Shown one piece after another: positions 34,590-46,926 of a stretch of DNA of 64,000 bases. Under the pieces are notes generated by a model. The model worked only from the letters and a program-made list of their open reading frames with translations. It searched no databases and had not been told where the DNA came from. Origin of the DNA: Gnetum montanum (Eukaryota > Streptophyta > Gnetopsida > Gnetales > Gnetaceae). A program made the translations under genes and the position numbers. The stretch spans positions 62,001-126,000 of the forward strand of contig MNCI01036713.1 in the NCBI GenBank assembly GCA_015680685.1, in the 5' to 3' direction. Each line of letters opens with the position of its first letter. Within the stretch, counting starts at the first letter, position 1.

Positions 34590-36904
34590 TCTTACATGAA
34601 AGTGACTGTGCACTACATAGAAAACACATTCATTGGAGAAATAATGAGATATACAATGAAGAAGATTGGAGTGATCAACCTCATGTAGGGATTTCGTATG
34701 ACCATGACCACCCTAATGACATTCAAAGACTACATTCACCTAAGGTAGATAATCTTAGAGAAGATGATGTACATTCTAGAGTAGGGGAGGCCTCAAGGCC
34801 TGAGGCTTCCTTGAAACTCAAAGAAACAATAGACCAAGGGACCCTAAAGGCCACCTTAGAAGCCATGGTGATTCTTCTAGTTTCTCATCTTCCTCTTTTC
34901 CTTAAACATCTAGTTTTGATGAAGATGAATGTAGGTATAGAGATAGAGCTCCATTAAAGGGAGACTAAACATTAGAATTGAACCCATGGGAAAAGTCAAC
35001 AAAGTCATCATGAACATAGAAACTTCCATCATAATTTGTTTGATGATGATGAATCCCTATTGGATACTACAAGTCTAAAACATATCACAGAGGATATTAA
35101 TATATCTCTCAAGCATCACAAACAAACTTGTTTACCCAAGCTTGACATGAATAATATTCCTAAGTTTACAAGAGGCTATGATTTAGTTCCACAACATCAT
35201 TTATAGGCCTTCCATGATGCCTGTGCTTTCTATAACATTGAAAGTAATTGGAAAAAGCTTAAGATATTTCCTAGGATGCTAATTAAAAGAGCCAAAGTGT
35301 GGTATTGATCGTTGAAACCAAGTTCAATCCAATGATGGTCTACAATGATAGAACTTTTCCATGATAGATACCAAACCTATAAAAGATTGTCAAATTTGAG
35401 GAGATAAATCTAAGAATGGAAACAAGAACAACATGAACCCTTGGACATGGCCTTAGATACATATTATGCCTTATTGAATAGATGCCTAGGCCATGGTTTA
35501 TTCAAGTAAAGACAACTATTCCACATCATAGATGGGCTTCATAATGAAACAAGGGCAACCCTTGGGATGTATGCCCTAGGGCAACTATACAAGCTCCAAG
35601 CCCATTAGATCAAAGAACTAATTGAGCATATGGCAAAAGAAGAAGGAGAAATGTGTAAATGGGAGAATGTTGAGAAAAATCAATGGGACCCAACTCTACA
35701 GTTGAAGGAGGTCCAAATTTATGGTAAGGAGAATGAAACTACTCTTGATAAGGTGATTCCATAATAGACTATGCCGATAAAGAAGTCTATTAATGATCTA
35801 GAAACAAGGTTTAATAGGATGTCCAAATGGGTAGATGAAAGCATCACAACTCTTCTTAAGACAGTAATGGAGAAGATCATGCAACATATGCTAGGTTATC
35901 ATAATAAACAAAGTACACAGAACCAAGAAACAACTACGAACACTTTTTGGCAAGCGTGAAAAATGGCTAATGAAAGTGAGGCTAAAGATTCCACCACAAA
36001 TGAAGATAATGGATGCAACATATACATATATGATCATACAAAGGGCCATTTCCCAATCTTGTTGCATCTATGGGAGTATTAGGTAGATGCCTTAAATTGG
36101 AAGTTTGTGCAAAAGCACATGCCTAGGAGATTTCCTCTCCCACAAGGTAATTATAGACAATTTCACAACCAATCTTACCATCCTAGGGAGACTTATTACT
36201 AGCCTCAACACAATCATCAACTGCAGTGGCAACAACCACAGTCATGGGGGAGGACACCATCGAATTAGCCCTATCCTTCCTACCTACCGAAAACTCACAG
36301 ATACTATGTTTAACACCCTATTTCTCCAACTATTTCTACATCCTCTACTTCTAATGGCCACTACCACTCTCCTGAGTACCATCAATTCATGAAATCCCTT
36401 GAAGGAACACCACCTCATGCCTCTTACCATCCATCCTACCCTTGATATTCTCATAATCCATCTCATTATATGACACTGCCAAGGACACAGGAAGGTTTTG
36501 CACCACAATATCAACAAACAAATGCTACCTGTGTTGCACATGTGCTTAGACATGTCGACACTAGTGGGTCTTAATTGCAACATAGGAAACACCCCTTCTG
36601 GAGGAAAGGATGTAAGCTAATGCAAAACATGCATGGACTCACCACATCATCCAAGCTAGCACATTTCCAATCTAGTGCACCAGATTCATTTTCATCACCA
36701 TTGTCCTCTAAGCCTACACAAGGGCCACTATCCATCAGTACTCCAATCCCAAATCCAACCAATGAATCTACAAACATGGGGAGAAAAACAAATCCATGCA
36801 TACCATATCATGATCAAGGGTGCAATCATGGGCTAGCCATCCATAACGTTCACACACCTCATACCCTAATCCACCATACATTTAACAACCAAGTGTGTGA
36901 TTGA
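34590..36904 (+). pseudogene. gag of element B (long, nearly continuous frame)
   Basis: One frame can be read for about 770 codons with roughly twenty stops, mostly TAG or TGA. Order: acidic N-terminal part (DQPHVGISYDHDHPND), FDDDESLLDTTSLKHI, then the capsid-like core (DLVPQHHL, FYNIESNWKKLKIFPRML, RAKVWY, MIELFHDRYQTYKRLSNLR). The plant retrotransposon gag segment LNRCLGHGLF and GLHNETRATLGM then IKELIEHMA follows at 35460-35640. A Pro/His/Gln-rich tail (PQHNHQLQWQQPQSWG) ends it. No CCHC knuckle is evident. The frame is far better kept than any pol gene in the window, though it is dead now. Confidence 0.75.
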
Positions 36905-38997
36905 AAATTTTTCTACCCAACCATTGTAGCACCAATAGACACCCTGTGGCTAAGGCATGAATGGTTACCAATGTTTCATACATGCATGGATCCCAATTAT
37001 CCACTTATTAATCCTTGTTATGACCAAATGTTTAGTCATGGGGGTTACCCCTCATTCTAGTCTTTAGGATTCTTAAATGTTTTTCATCTTCTTGTTTTAC
37101 ACATTCTTTATTTTACTTCTTCTTGTTTTCATGTTATTAATCTTCTCTAATTTTTTACACCATTGTTAGTACATTTGCTATTTCTTGAATATTTAGACAT
37201 TCTTTTATATTTTCTTTTATTTTGGTCTAATTTTCTAACTTTTTTTTAATAAGTGCTAGGTACAGTGGTAATGTGTTGATTGATGGTGGTATGTACTATT
37301 TTTGTTATTTGATTGTTAGTGTCTAGTTTATCACTTTGAATTTTGTTACGGATGATTAGGACATGGTTTCTTTTTCATGCAATAGGGAGTGAGTTCATGA
37401 CATCGACCCATCCACAAACTCTAAGATTTTTCTTGTTTTGGAAACATGCAATGCCTTTTTCATTAATAAAACTTTAATAAATTTGTGACTTTAGTAGTTT
37501 CTAGAATTGGAAAGGATTCAAAGGTTTGAATAGGGTGTGGCTTTAAGGGGATTTGGTATTCTTTGTACCTTTTTTTTTGCCGAGGTGCATGTGTGTTTTT
37601 ATGAATTTCATATTGTTCTGTGTCCACTAATAAAAGGAAGTTGAATAAGTCCTTGCATTGTGTGGTTCTCATCAACAAAAGAAATGACGACAATTTCAAG
37701 CACATCCCTTGGATAAAATAAATGCATGTGTCTTTCTATAGTATGGTTTCTATTTCAGAAATAAAAAAGGGAATTCAAAGCACACATCTTAGACAGAATA
37801 AATGAGCTACAAGCATTGGTTATGGGACTAGTCCCCTCTAACTAAGGCCCTTCCTCACTTCCTACTTCTTTTCTAATAAGGAATGGTGGTTGTTCTATGG
37901 GAGCACACTTATGTCTCAGGGGATAGACTGGTCTTAGGATGTTGATGCAAAGTTAGTGAACATGGTTGGTTTTGGTTTGGACTAAGGATGGATCCTGGAT
38001 CCTATCAAGTCATTTAACCAGAAAATCCACAAGGGACTTCATGTGACCTTAATTAGGAACTCTATTCCTCTCTCTCTCATCCATCTATGATTTCTATGTT
38101 TCACCTCACTACCAGTTTCATGTTCTTGATTCAATGTCTTGGTTTAATGTGTTAGAATTCTTAGTTAGTTTCTTCTGGGTTTTTGTACTTAACCTTCCAT
38201 AACCATTAATCATCCATGGAGCCCATGGAATCTTTGGTTTGAAGTTATGAAAGGGCATAAAATGCCTATGCCTACTTTGGGAAGGACCCACCTACATATC
38301 TTTTGGTTGGGTTAGTTAAGTTCTTTACCCTTAGATAGTCTTACAATCAAATCTTTTTGTTTACCCCATCAATGACATCCAATTGTGCACATCTTCACAA
38401 CATTTTTTAGTGAACTTTCCTTTTTATTGTTGTGAATTCTTACATCCTCTTCAAATATTTTCTTGTGTCAAACGTTTTCAAATTTAATGGATTGCTTATC
38501 TATTTGACCCTATTTGTCAGTCTTCTCGCTAACACTACTAAACAAGTTAATCTACCACATTCACAACCTAACCAAGTGTAACCACCAAAGAGACAAGGTA
38601 CTTAATAGTTATGTGTTACATCTTACATACTAATTCATTATTTTTTTGTGATTATATTGAGAAGCATGGACTAGAAGTAGGACTATCTTCACCAAGGATG
38701 ATGCAGTAGCACCTTATGATGAGGACCATTCATGATTGTTGGATCTTCTATCTATCTCTTCGCCTAGTAAGAGGTGTTAGGTGTCAATTTTTTTCTAGGG
38801 TGTTCACTTCTCTTATCATGAACATCCAATTTTGTGAAGCTTGTAACCTTATATACTTGCGCACTCAACATCTATCTATTTCATCTAGGTTATTTTGTAT
38901 GTCACTCAATAATCTCATACATACCCAATATTTTGTAAGAAACTTGTTTCTCATTTTGTTTAACTTGAGGAAAAGTTTTTATTTAGTCATGGGGGTA
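36905..38997. other. Non-coding 3' interior of element B
   Basis: T-rich sequence without pol domains. The purine run before the 3' LTR (AGTCATGGGGGTA, ending 38997) is the likely polypurine tract. Confidence 0.6.
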
Positions 38998-39848
38998 TGA
39001 TGAGTCATGATTTTATTATCTAGACATTGGATCCTTAACATCTAATGAATTGCTATTTTCTTCTATTTTTATGTTGGGTACATGATGTTGGGATACTTGA
39101 CGTTGGGGTATATACTCTAGCCTATAAATACAATGCTTGGGCCCCCGTTTTGAGTCAGTTTTTAAGTTAGTTTTTAGTTAGAGTAGTGAAGCTCTTATTG
39201 TTCCTTCTCTCTAGAGTTAGAATATTTTCTAAGTTCCCACATAAGGAGTCTAAGTGTGTACGGTTCTTTGTTTGAGAATTGATGTACCAAAGTGCATAGT
39301 CTGACGAGGATAAAAACAAACTCTTTTGATATCCTTGTAGCACTGAGAATAGATTAATGTTTTCTTTAATGCACTTTACTTTCATTTCTTCTACTTAAAT
39401 GCATTTGAATTAAGCAATTTATTTCTAGTTATTAATGAGCACAAAGCACGATCACTTCAAGCATACATATAGTACTTGGTAACATAGCAACACTTAATGT
39501 TTGGTTCCCTAGCAATGCTACACGTGTTCAAGATGTATCCAAGAAAGTGGCATGGTTACTTGTGTTAGGCTAGTTTAGATATTGTTTTACATCATTTACT
39601 AGTTTAATTAGTTTATTTCTTTAACATCATTAGGAGTAGGGTAGAAATTAGACCACATCATATGCCTCACTCTGGACTAAACCATATGTGATAAAGATAC
39701 CACTAGTCCAAGTGGGAAGATAGTGAACTGTGATTACAACATAATGATCTAGATACCATAGCTAGTTCCATTGATGGAATTTGACTAGATCATGTGTGAA
39801 TGCTTGTGATTTGTATGGTTGAGCATAGGGGTACCTCGCCATTTCTCA
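38998..39848 (+). repeat. 3' LTR of element B
   Basis: 851 bp, starts TGATGAGTCATGATTTTATT and ends GCCATTTCTCA. TATA box at 39123-39130. Pairs with 33596-34456 throughout. Confidence 0.9.
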
Positions 39849-39853
39849 GTAAA
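39849..39853. repeat. Target site duplication, right copy (GTAAA)
   Basis: Identical to 33591-33595; the integrase frame of element C resumes here. Confidence 0.85.
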
Positions 39854-40190
39854 TTACCAAAACTACTAATCTAAGTTAAATTTTGTAAATTGACCACTAC
39901 TTATGACTTAGATCTAGACCTCACTCTAGCACAAAAAGAATGCTTGGTAAATCTAAATATGATAGATGAAAACAAAATGATTTTCTTGATGCACAATGAG
40001 ATGCATAAAGTCTATAATAAGCAATGACATGATCTTTAAATTAGACACTTAGACTTACAAATAGGGGAGAAGGTTCCATATTATAACCTAAGGCATGTTC
40101 CACAACACATAAAATTCCAAATGATTTGGGTAGGAACTTACATTATCTACATGGGTTATAGATCAAACACTTTGTAAATTTAGCATGCAT
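39849..40190 (+). pseudogene. Integrase of element C, second part
   Basis: The frame resumes with KLPKLL and continues LDLDLTLAQKECLVNLNMIDEN, EMHKVYNKQ, QIGEKVPYYN and WVGTYIIYMGY. This matches, in order, element A's KLPTLPIQAK, LNLLLAQHK, IHKAYNKKQ, CGEKVLYWNP and LWEGPYIV. It is the C-terminal part of the same integrase, displaced by 6.25 kb. No other explanation is needed for the order and frame. Confidence 0.8.
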
Positions 40191-40330
40191 ATACTCTGCA
40201 AGAATCCAATCTAGTCAAGATACAACAAATTAAACCATTTAAGAAATCTAAAGAAGCCACCATCACTTCAACACCCATTACAACTATTGTTGATTAGTCC
40301 ATCTTAATAGCCTCCTCTTGAATATTAGTT

Positions 40331-41239
40331 ATAGGGGAGATAGCTTAATGTAAATTAAATGCTATGTGGCATTTTCATTTTTTTAATTTAAATTTTTTTT
40401 ATTTTTCTATTTCTTTAAATTTTTTTCATTAGAATTTTTGATTGACATAAAAAATATTTTATAATTTCCTAGTAAACATTTTTAACTAAATTATATCATT
40501 TTTACCATGTTAAATTTTTAATCAACACTTTGTCGACATTAATCACTACTTTGTTGGCCCATTGGAAGGAAGTTGCAAATTGATGTATAGGTGGCATATG
40601 TAATAAAAATCATGTATATATATAAAAAGGTATTTGTGACATGTTGCATTAGTTAAACCCATTAGAAATATGTTTTTATTAAAAATTTGCACATAAATAT
40701 GAATCTAAAATTGAAATTAAAATTTAATTACATTTATGCAAACTTAAAAGTTATGTCAAGTAAATTAGCTTATATAAAATACATCAATACCAATAAATAC
40801 TATATGTAATAAATGTGGTGAATATATATGTAACTTGAAGACTTCTTTTATATAATTCTTTAATACTAACACCATAAGCTTAAATAGCTCAATCAAATAT
40901 TGTCTAGAGATTTACCATTTCATTCTACTAATAGTAAACACAATTGGCATATTTCTTTCTTATGTTGTACATTCTTACATATTCTAGTTTTAACTCGGAT
41001 TGATGTAATCCTATTATTTCTTTCCTAATTAGTGATTTTATGCATATTAAAATAGTTACATTTAGATATTATGCTTCATCATGCCTACCACTTCTAATAT
41101 TTTTCTAGTAAAGTTAAAGGATTTTTTCTTGTGTTTGTATTTTATTTTTTCATTTTTCTAAAAATCTCTCTTTAATAAGTTTCTACGCTTGTTTTGAACT
41201 TATTATTACATTATTAATTTTAAAATTTGTTAAGTTTTT
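40331..41239. other. AT-rich stretch, nothing recognised
   Basis: Probably the non-coding 3' part of element C. No LTR boundary visible. Confidence 0.45.
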
Positions 41240-41334
41240 TGAATCCTAAAACACCACCAAATTTGGGCTCCCTAGTCTCGACTACAAATTTGGCGAAGTG
41301 TCAAAACTTGACAAATTTTTCTTAAGTGTTGAGA

Positions 41335-41985
41335 CTATGCTTTCTACTACTAGGACTACGCTCCAAATCATAGTCAACATAGTCTACACAAATAGCCTAG
41401 ATTTGCAAATTCTTTCTAATTTTCAACATCAATTGTAGAATTTTCAAAGTGTCCTAACTATGCTCTCATTGTTGAGACTACGCTCTAGAGCATAGTCAAT
41501 GTAGTCAACACAAAAATGACTAGTTTTGTAAATTATCCTAAGTTTCAAGCTAAAGGTTGTTGAGAATGGTTGGCATGGAAGAAATAGTTTGGTAGACTTT
41601 CTAACTTCTGAGCCTATGCTTCCTACTATGCTCTATAGCATAGTTAGCATAGCTTGTATGAGGACATCACTTTTGCTTGATTTTTCTAAGTGTTTGGGAT
41701 ATGATCTCACTATTGGGACTACACTCTAGAGCACAGTCAGTGTAGTCCATACTTAACCTTATTTTTTGCAAGATTTTCCTAACCGTTGGACTATGCTCTA
41801 GAGTGTAGTTAGTATAGTCCACACTAAACCTTATTTTTTGCAAGATTTTCCTAGTTGTTGAACTATGCTTTAGAGTGTAGTTAGTGTAGTCCACATTGAA
41901 CCTTATTTTTTGCAAGATTTTCCTAACTATTGCACTATGATCTAGAGTGTAGTCAGCATAGTCATGTAGAACTATCTCTAGAAGC
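41335..41985. repeat. Tandem array of CTCTAGAG-centred palindromes in LTR U3
   Basis: Three adjacent 72-bp units start at 41724, 41796 and 41868, with a partial fourth at 41940. Older, longer-period copies lie at about 41345, 41475 and 41615. Each unit holds a palindrome with half-site GACTACGCTCT (best copy 41479-41500, one mismatch) followed by a second TAGTC half-site. The unit tail TTATTTTTTGCAAGATTTTC is strongly kept in the three 72-bp copies. Confidence 0.85.
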
Positions 41986-42361
41986 CTCCAAAACTTAGCA
42001 CTAACATGCATCTTATCTCCAAGATTCCTTCAATGAACAAGATCAACAAGTTTTGTTTCTTTTGCATCTACTAGTTGCCCCACAAATTGTACCTATGCTC
42101 AACACCACTCAAGAGAGTGGATAACATAGTCCTAGAGAGTAGTCTCCAAAAGTACATTATTTTGCATTATTTTTAGGTACATGGTGGTTTTTTTGGCATT
42201 GGCACATGTAGTCTTAGTAGCATAGTCATAGTTTGGCAAGTTCACAAGGTCCATTGAAGCACACCAGTAGAACATTGTTTGCTTCAGTGAGAGCATAGTT
42301 GGGGCTCCACTACCCCTCTACCATGTGGTGCCCAATCTATGATTCATGCTAATCCTAGACC

Positions 42362-42369
42362 TATAAATA
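42362..42369 (+). promoter_or_regulatory. TATA box of the outer LTR
   Basis: TATAAATA followed by CCCTAGTGCTTCACA; the inner LTRs have TATAAATACC at the equivalent place. Confidence 0.65.
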
Positions 42370-43049
42370 CCCTAGTGCTTCACATTTTAGAGGTTGGCAT
42401 TTGAAGCAATCAACTAGCATTTTAGCATTTGGCAAACTCAAAGTGCACTTCGCATTTCAGGTAGACACCATTGCACATCACACCAGCACTATTGTACACC
42501 ACTCAACATACCACAGACCACCATAGCCCTAGAGGACACCATGGTAGCCAACTTGGTAGTCTCAAACTCCATGGTAGATGTCAGTTTTCATAGCTAGACA
42601 CCTTGAGATTATGACTATGCTAACTACTATGCTTGTTTGTATACCACATACCTCATTACCTTTTCTTTGCAATTAACTATGCTCCCCTTGGAGTGTGCCA
42701 CTTTATCTCTTGATCATATCCTACATGTTTTTAGAATTTCTTTCACATTTTAGCATTTGTTTGCATTTTTCATTATTTTTGCACTTATTTGTGTGTTTGC
42801 ACCCTAATTTTTGGACCAAAAGCTTTGACTACGCTTGCCCCCTAGGCACCATAGATGTTGTAAACACTGTGCAAACCCCTTACATTTGTTTTGTCATAAC
42901 ATCCTATAAGTCCCAATTCAATTGACAAGATTGTTATGGGCACCTTGCCTCCATTTCTAGTAGACTCTCGTGTGGATGCAGGGTTAAGGCTATATGATCA
43001 TGAACCTCTCAATGTACGATTTCAGCCTCTAATGTTTTTGGTCATTATA

Positions 43050-43071
43050 GTTTTTTGGCATTAGAAGGAGG
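43050..43071 (+). promoter_or_regulatory. Primer-site region of the outer element
   Basis: GTTTTTTGGCATTAGAAGG follows the LTR end. The inner element has GTTTTTGATGCTAGAAGG. Both look like decay of GTTTTTGGCGCTAGAAGG at its CpG. I cannot name the priming tRNA. Confidence 0.55.
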
Positions 43072-43479
43072 GCTTCTACCATTTCCTTTCGTCATCTCTA
43101 TTGCCTTGCATGTTCTTTCGACACCAATGCAATTTGGTCACCATCATTAGTTCCCCTAGAACCCTACTTGATAATTGCTAGAGTGTATAGCAAACACTTA
43201 GCCAAATTCTGGGTGCTCAATAGAGCATAGCTGGCTCCAGTGTAGTGAGTGTAGTCGACTCTAAGTTTAGTTCCAAAGTTAGTCATTTTTTTAACAATTT
43301 ACACTTAGTTATCTTTCTTTGAATTTTAGACTTAGTCATTTTTTTCTGCATTTTTACACTCATCCATTTTTTCAATAGTTTATACTTAGCCATTTCTTCT
43401 GCATTTTTGCACTTAGATGTTTTCTCCCTTTTGCATTCAACAACTTTTACATTTTCCCTATGCACCATGAACCTTGAAT

Positions 43480-45306
43480 AACCTTTGAACTTGCCTCAAG
43501 CATGGTTGTTGCTCAACCTATTTAGTAGAAGATCTTAATTGATCATTCTCCTAGTTCTATCTTAGAATAGACGTAGACTTTCATGTTGTGCAACCTAACT
43601 CTTGAGTTCATGGTGCTCAATGATGAGCAATATAACTTCATTTGTATAAAACTCTAGGTGAGTTTGTACCTAGACCACCAAGAAGTGGAAAAAAAATGTA
43701 GTTTTGAGCTCACACACTAAAATAGGAGGGAACAATTCCCTTCCACTACAAACTTTATCCTACTTAACCTCATCTGAAACATGGGCCATGAGGTTGGGAT
43801 CAACTATGAAGAGCCTTTATAGGAGGAGCTGGATGAGTTTGAAGCTTGATCTAAGTATGATGACTCATTTCACACCTCATTCTAGCTGACTACTTTTGCT
43901 TTCATTCCTCTACTATGTCATAGCTTGGTGTCACCACCCAAGTCAAGGCCTATAGTGGCAACTCACCAAACACAGTAGACACACGAGGATGTTGTTATGC
44001 CTTTTAGCTTTCCCTTTAGCTTACCTTTCATTATACCTTCATAACCTTCCTAGCTTGTTTAGCCTGTTCAGCCCATTTAGCCTTTTGTACCATTAATCAT
44101 TGCACCTACACAACCTCATGTGCACACTATGCACATCTCTCAGCTATATATGACTCAAGTGTCATTCGTCCTACCAGTCATGATGACACCCTTTACAATG
44201 GCCCAACCCATGAATGTGTGGTGGTGCCCAACTACTATGTCCATGGCATAGCCCATGCAACAAGCATTGCACATGGTCACACAACCTAGATCTCTGTCAT
44301 GGTCCATACAATAACCATAGTGGGAAACACAACCCATGTAGCCCAACACAATCACACCAGGCTTGGATCAAGCCTTCTAGGTAATTAAATGCCTCACTGA
44401 GAAGGTCAAGTAGCTTAAGGCCACATCCTATGAAGCCAACTATGTGATGGAATTTTATTAGGATAATTCAATCTATCCTATAGTCCCACCACTAACACTA
44501 CCAACTAAGTTCCCATTACTACAATTCACCAAATACAATGGTGAAGGAACTCCTAACACTCATCTGGTGATCTTTCAACCTGAATGCCTCCTACTATATG
44601 CATGGCCAAATGTCCATCATCTGCATGTTCACTATGTCCTTGATTGGTAATGGACTAGATTGGTACCATGCACTCCCTAGGTCCTTCATCTCTTCTTTGG
44701 AGGAATTGCACATCCAATTTGTCACATGCTTCAAGTACAACTTGAAGCCTGATGTGACCCTAGTAAGGTCACTTAGAGCCCATGCAAAAATTCATTCAAT
44801 GTTGGAGCACATTGCTCAATGAGATTTGTGAGGCTATCATGGAAACTCACTTGCTATCCATTTTCAAAGGCATAGTAAATGTTTTTATCAAGTTAAATTT
44901 GTATTACCTTTCCTCATAATCCTTAAGCCAAGCATTTGCTTAGAACAAGAGCATTTAGGATGTGGTGGAGGCCATCAAGGATTAGGCTTATGTGGCCTAC
45001 AAAAACTTGCATGTGAAGAAAGAGAAAGACAAAGTTAAAGGAAAGCAGGCAACAATGATTGTAGTAATGATGGCCAATGAGGCTAAGCTAGCCAATGCCA
45101 AATCAATGGCTAAGCCACCCAATTCCCTAGCCAATAACAAGATGAGTAGCTCTAGTATTATGACAAACAACCAACTCATATCATTGTTGGCCATAGGACT
45201 AGCTACCACAAGGATGAAATTTGAGTGCAAGGATCATTTGAAGTACACACCATTGCCCATTAAGTTATTGGAGCTATTGGATCAATTGCTTCATGTTGGA
45301 CACATC
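43480..45306 (+). pseudogene. gag of the outer element, N-terminal part
   Basis: Several frames give a sequence parallel to the inner gag: LNDEQYNFICIKL, then a Pro/Gln/Thr/Val-rich region, then VPPLTLPTKFPLLQFTKYNGEGTPNTHLVIF and GLDWYHALPRSFISSLEELHIQFVTCFKYNLKPDVTL (44640-44760). The inner element keeps TKYNGEGDPNSHLV and FKYNLKPKATL at the same places. Frame changes occur at about 44590, 44800 and 44990. The gene is cut at 45306, within the LLDQLLHVGHI stretch, by the inner element. Confidence 0.75.
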
Positions 45307-45559
45307 TGAAAAACCACTAATTTTGGCCTAGCACTTTGAAATGAAAATGACTCAAATATTTGACTAAGGCATGAAAATCAAGTCCAGCTTGCTCAAGCCA
45401 TCTTGATCACATTGTCAAGCTAGCTTGCCCTTAGCATGAGCAACACTAACAACTTTAAAATCAAGTCACAAAAGTACAAATCTAAAGGTGTAAGCTATCC
45501 TCAAGCACCACTGATGTCCACTCCAAGTTTCAGCATTCAGAAGTTGAAATTTCAAGCTA

Positions 45560-45965
45560 GACTACATAGTTTTTGCAGGTCATGCTAGGCAGTCATGCTG
45601 GGCGTGACCACAGCGTGACCAACTTTGGGAGCCTCAAAACTGAGTCAATATGACTCGATTTCAAGGGTGCAAGTCATCCTCAGGGTCCATTATTGATAAC
45701 TATGGGTCCCAGCCTTCCGAAATTCCAGATTTCAGCTCAAAAGTGCACATTTTTGAGGTCACATTACAGGTCACGCTGGGCAGTCATGCTAGGCATGACC
45801 ACATTGTGACCAAATTTTAAAGAATCAAAACTAAGTCAGAATGACTTGATTTCAAGCATTCAAGTCATTCTCAGGGTTCACTATTGATAACTATGGGTCA
45901 CAAAGTTCAAAAATTCCAGATTTCAGCTCAAAATTGCAAGTTTTTGAGGTCACGCTGGGTAGTCA
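45560..45965. repeat. 191-bp tandem repeat with GGTCACGCTG dyads in U3
   Basis: Equivalent points (GAGGTCAC) recur at 45756 and 45947, 191 bp apart, with an older copy at 45577. Each unit holds GGTCACGCTG, GGGCGTGACC and CAGCGTGACC, that is direct and inverted copies of a GGTCACGC half-site. The 3' LTR has the same array at 52795-53180. Confidence 0.75.
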
Positions 45966-46278
45966 AATTTCTCTTATTGTACATTTCATTGTAAATTCCA
46001 TTTGTGGGCATGTCAGGCCCCCATGGTCTAAATTAAATGTACTTTCATGGGCTTGAATAACCCACGAATTGTAAAATGCAATGTACCTAGTCAAGAATGT
46101 AACTTTCCGACACACATCCGACTCATGTACAACTATTTGAAACAAATCCAACTCTCGCCAACACGCATCCAGCCTAAGCACAACTGTCCATTGGACACAT
46201 GTCACTAGATCTACTTTCCTCTCATCTCCCAACCATTGATTTCATTCTTGAATTTCGTGCCCGAGCCCAGCCCAACCC

Positions 46279-46286
46279 TATAAATA
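46279..46286 (+). promoter_or_regulatory. TATA box of inner 5' LTR
   Basis: TATAAATA, also present in the 3' LTR at 53497-53504. Confidence 0.7.
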
Positions 46287-46904
46287 CCCTATCAATTCAC
46301 ATAAACTGGAGAGGAAAATTTTGAGAGATTAGCAATTCTGAGAGAGGACAGAACCTACAATCCTTGGGTGCTTGGCACACCTGACTATTGGCATCCAAGC
46401 ATTTCTCACATTCATCACATCACATCATCGCATCATCATGTTACATCACCCTGGGGCTAGGCGTTCGACCTACCATCTACATGTAGCTACGCTTTTACCG
46501 ATGCACATCGTTTCTAAAAAATACATCATTTCCATTTTGCCAACCAAACATTATTTCCGTCTTCTATTTTACGTTCTATTTATATTTCTGCTTACATTCA
46601 GTTTATGTTCAGTTTATAGTTTACGTTTTGATTATGCCTCACATTCTTACATCTTACGACTCATGTTTACATTTTATGCACATTTACACATTTTGAGACA
46701 TCGTTTATGATAACCTCAGTGCTAGCCGTAGCTTACGCTCAAGGAAGTCCTTGGTTGATTTGCGTGTAGACCATCCAACGTACTTTGTCTTCGTTTACTT
46801 TTCTAGCTTGCCCTCGGGAAAAGATAGGGTTAGCTGTGGCTACCTGACAATCTCTCGATGTCTGTTCCCCTTCCAGCCTTACACCAATGATTTAGGTTAG
46901 TACA

Positions 46905-46926
46905 GTTTTTGATGCTAGAAGGAGGG
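46905..46926 (+). promoter_or_regulatory. Primer-site region of the inner element
   Basis: GTTTTTGATGCTAGAAGGAG directly after the LTR end, matching the outer element's site. Confidence 0.6.

Larger units (their letters stand above)
33596..39848 (+). mobile_element. Element B: complete Athila-type, gag-only LTR element
   Basis: Two LTRs (33596-34456 and 38998-39848) begin TGATGAGTCATGA and end in CA, flanked by GTAAA duplications. Inside are a tRNA-Asp-type primer site and a long gag frame. No protease, RT, RNase H or integrase can be found in the 2.1 kb between gag and the 3' LTR. The layout is that of a non-autonomous gag-bearing derivative that needs pol from a relative such as element A. 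LTR divergence is roughly 20% by eye, so the insertion is old. Confidence 0.85.
32405..40330 (+). mobile_element. Athila-like element C, split by nested element B
   Basis: RNase H, then integrase, in plus orientation, with closest visible similarity to element A. The copy starts inside RNase H at 32405, directly against the CpG-rich LTR-like island, so RT, protease, gag and the 5' LTR are absent. The integrase frame is interrupted at 33595 by element B and resumes at 39849. The 3' LTR is not recognisable; the right limit is a guess based on the end of integrase homology. Confidence 0.75.
41240..43049 (+). repeat. 5' LTR of the outer element (start approximate)
   Basis: The start TGAATCCTAAAACACCACCAA resembles the inner LTR start TGAAACACCACTAATTTTGG; the end ...GGTCATTATA stands where the inner LTR ends ...GGTCAGTACA, directly before the primer site. 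TATA box at 42362. U3 holds the palindrome array described separately. Confidence 0.65.
45307..46904 (+). repeat. 5' LTR of the inner element
   Basis: 1598 bp, TGAAAAACCACTAATTTTGG ... GGTTAGTACA. Contains tandem repeats of about 191 bp at 45577-45965 and a TATA box at 46279. R/U5 includes the CACATTCATCACATCACATC tract. Confidence 0.9.

Noticed and set aside
36284-36801. Minus-strand ORFs over gag of element B
   Set aside because: Antisense shadows of the Pro/His-rich gag tail.
41667-42011. Minus-strand repeat protein of 114 codons
   Set aside because: The frame stays open because the 72-bp DNA repeat is a multiple of three; it lies in LTR U3 and is not a gene.
42695-42925. Phe/Leu-rich ORF as a small membrane protein
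   Set aside because: Located in LTR R/U5 downstream of the TATA box; T-rich sequence gives hydrophobic codons by chance.
45560-45965. CRISPR-like array
   Set aside because: Repeat units are about 191 bp without spacers, inside a plant LTR.
46372-46710. 112-codon ORF after the inner TATA box
   Set aside because: Within LTR R/U5; the 3' LTR copy does not keep the whole frame open.
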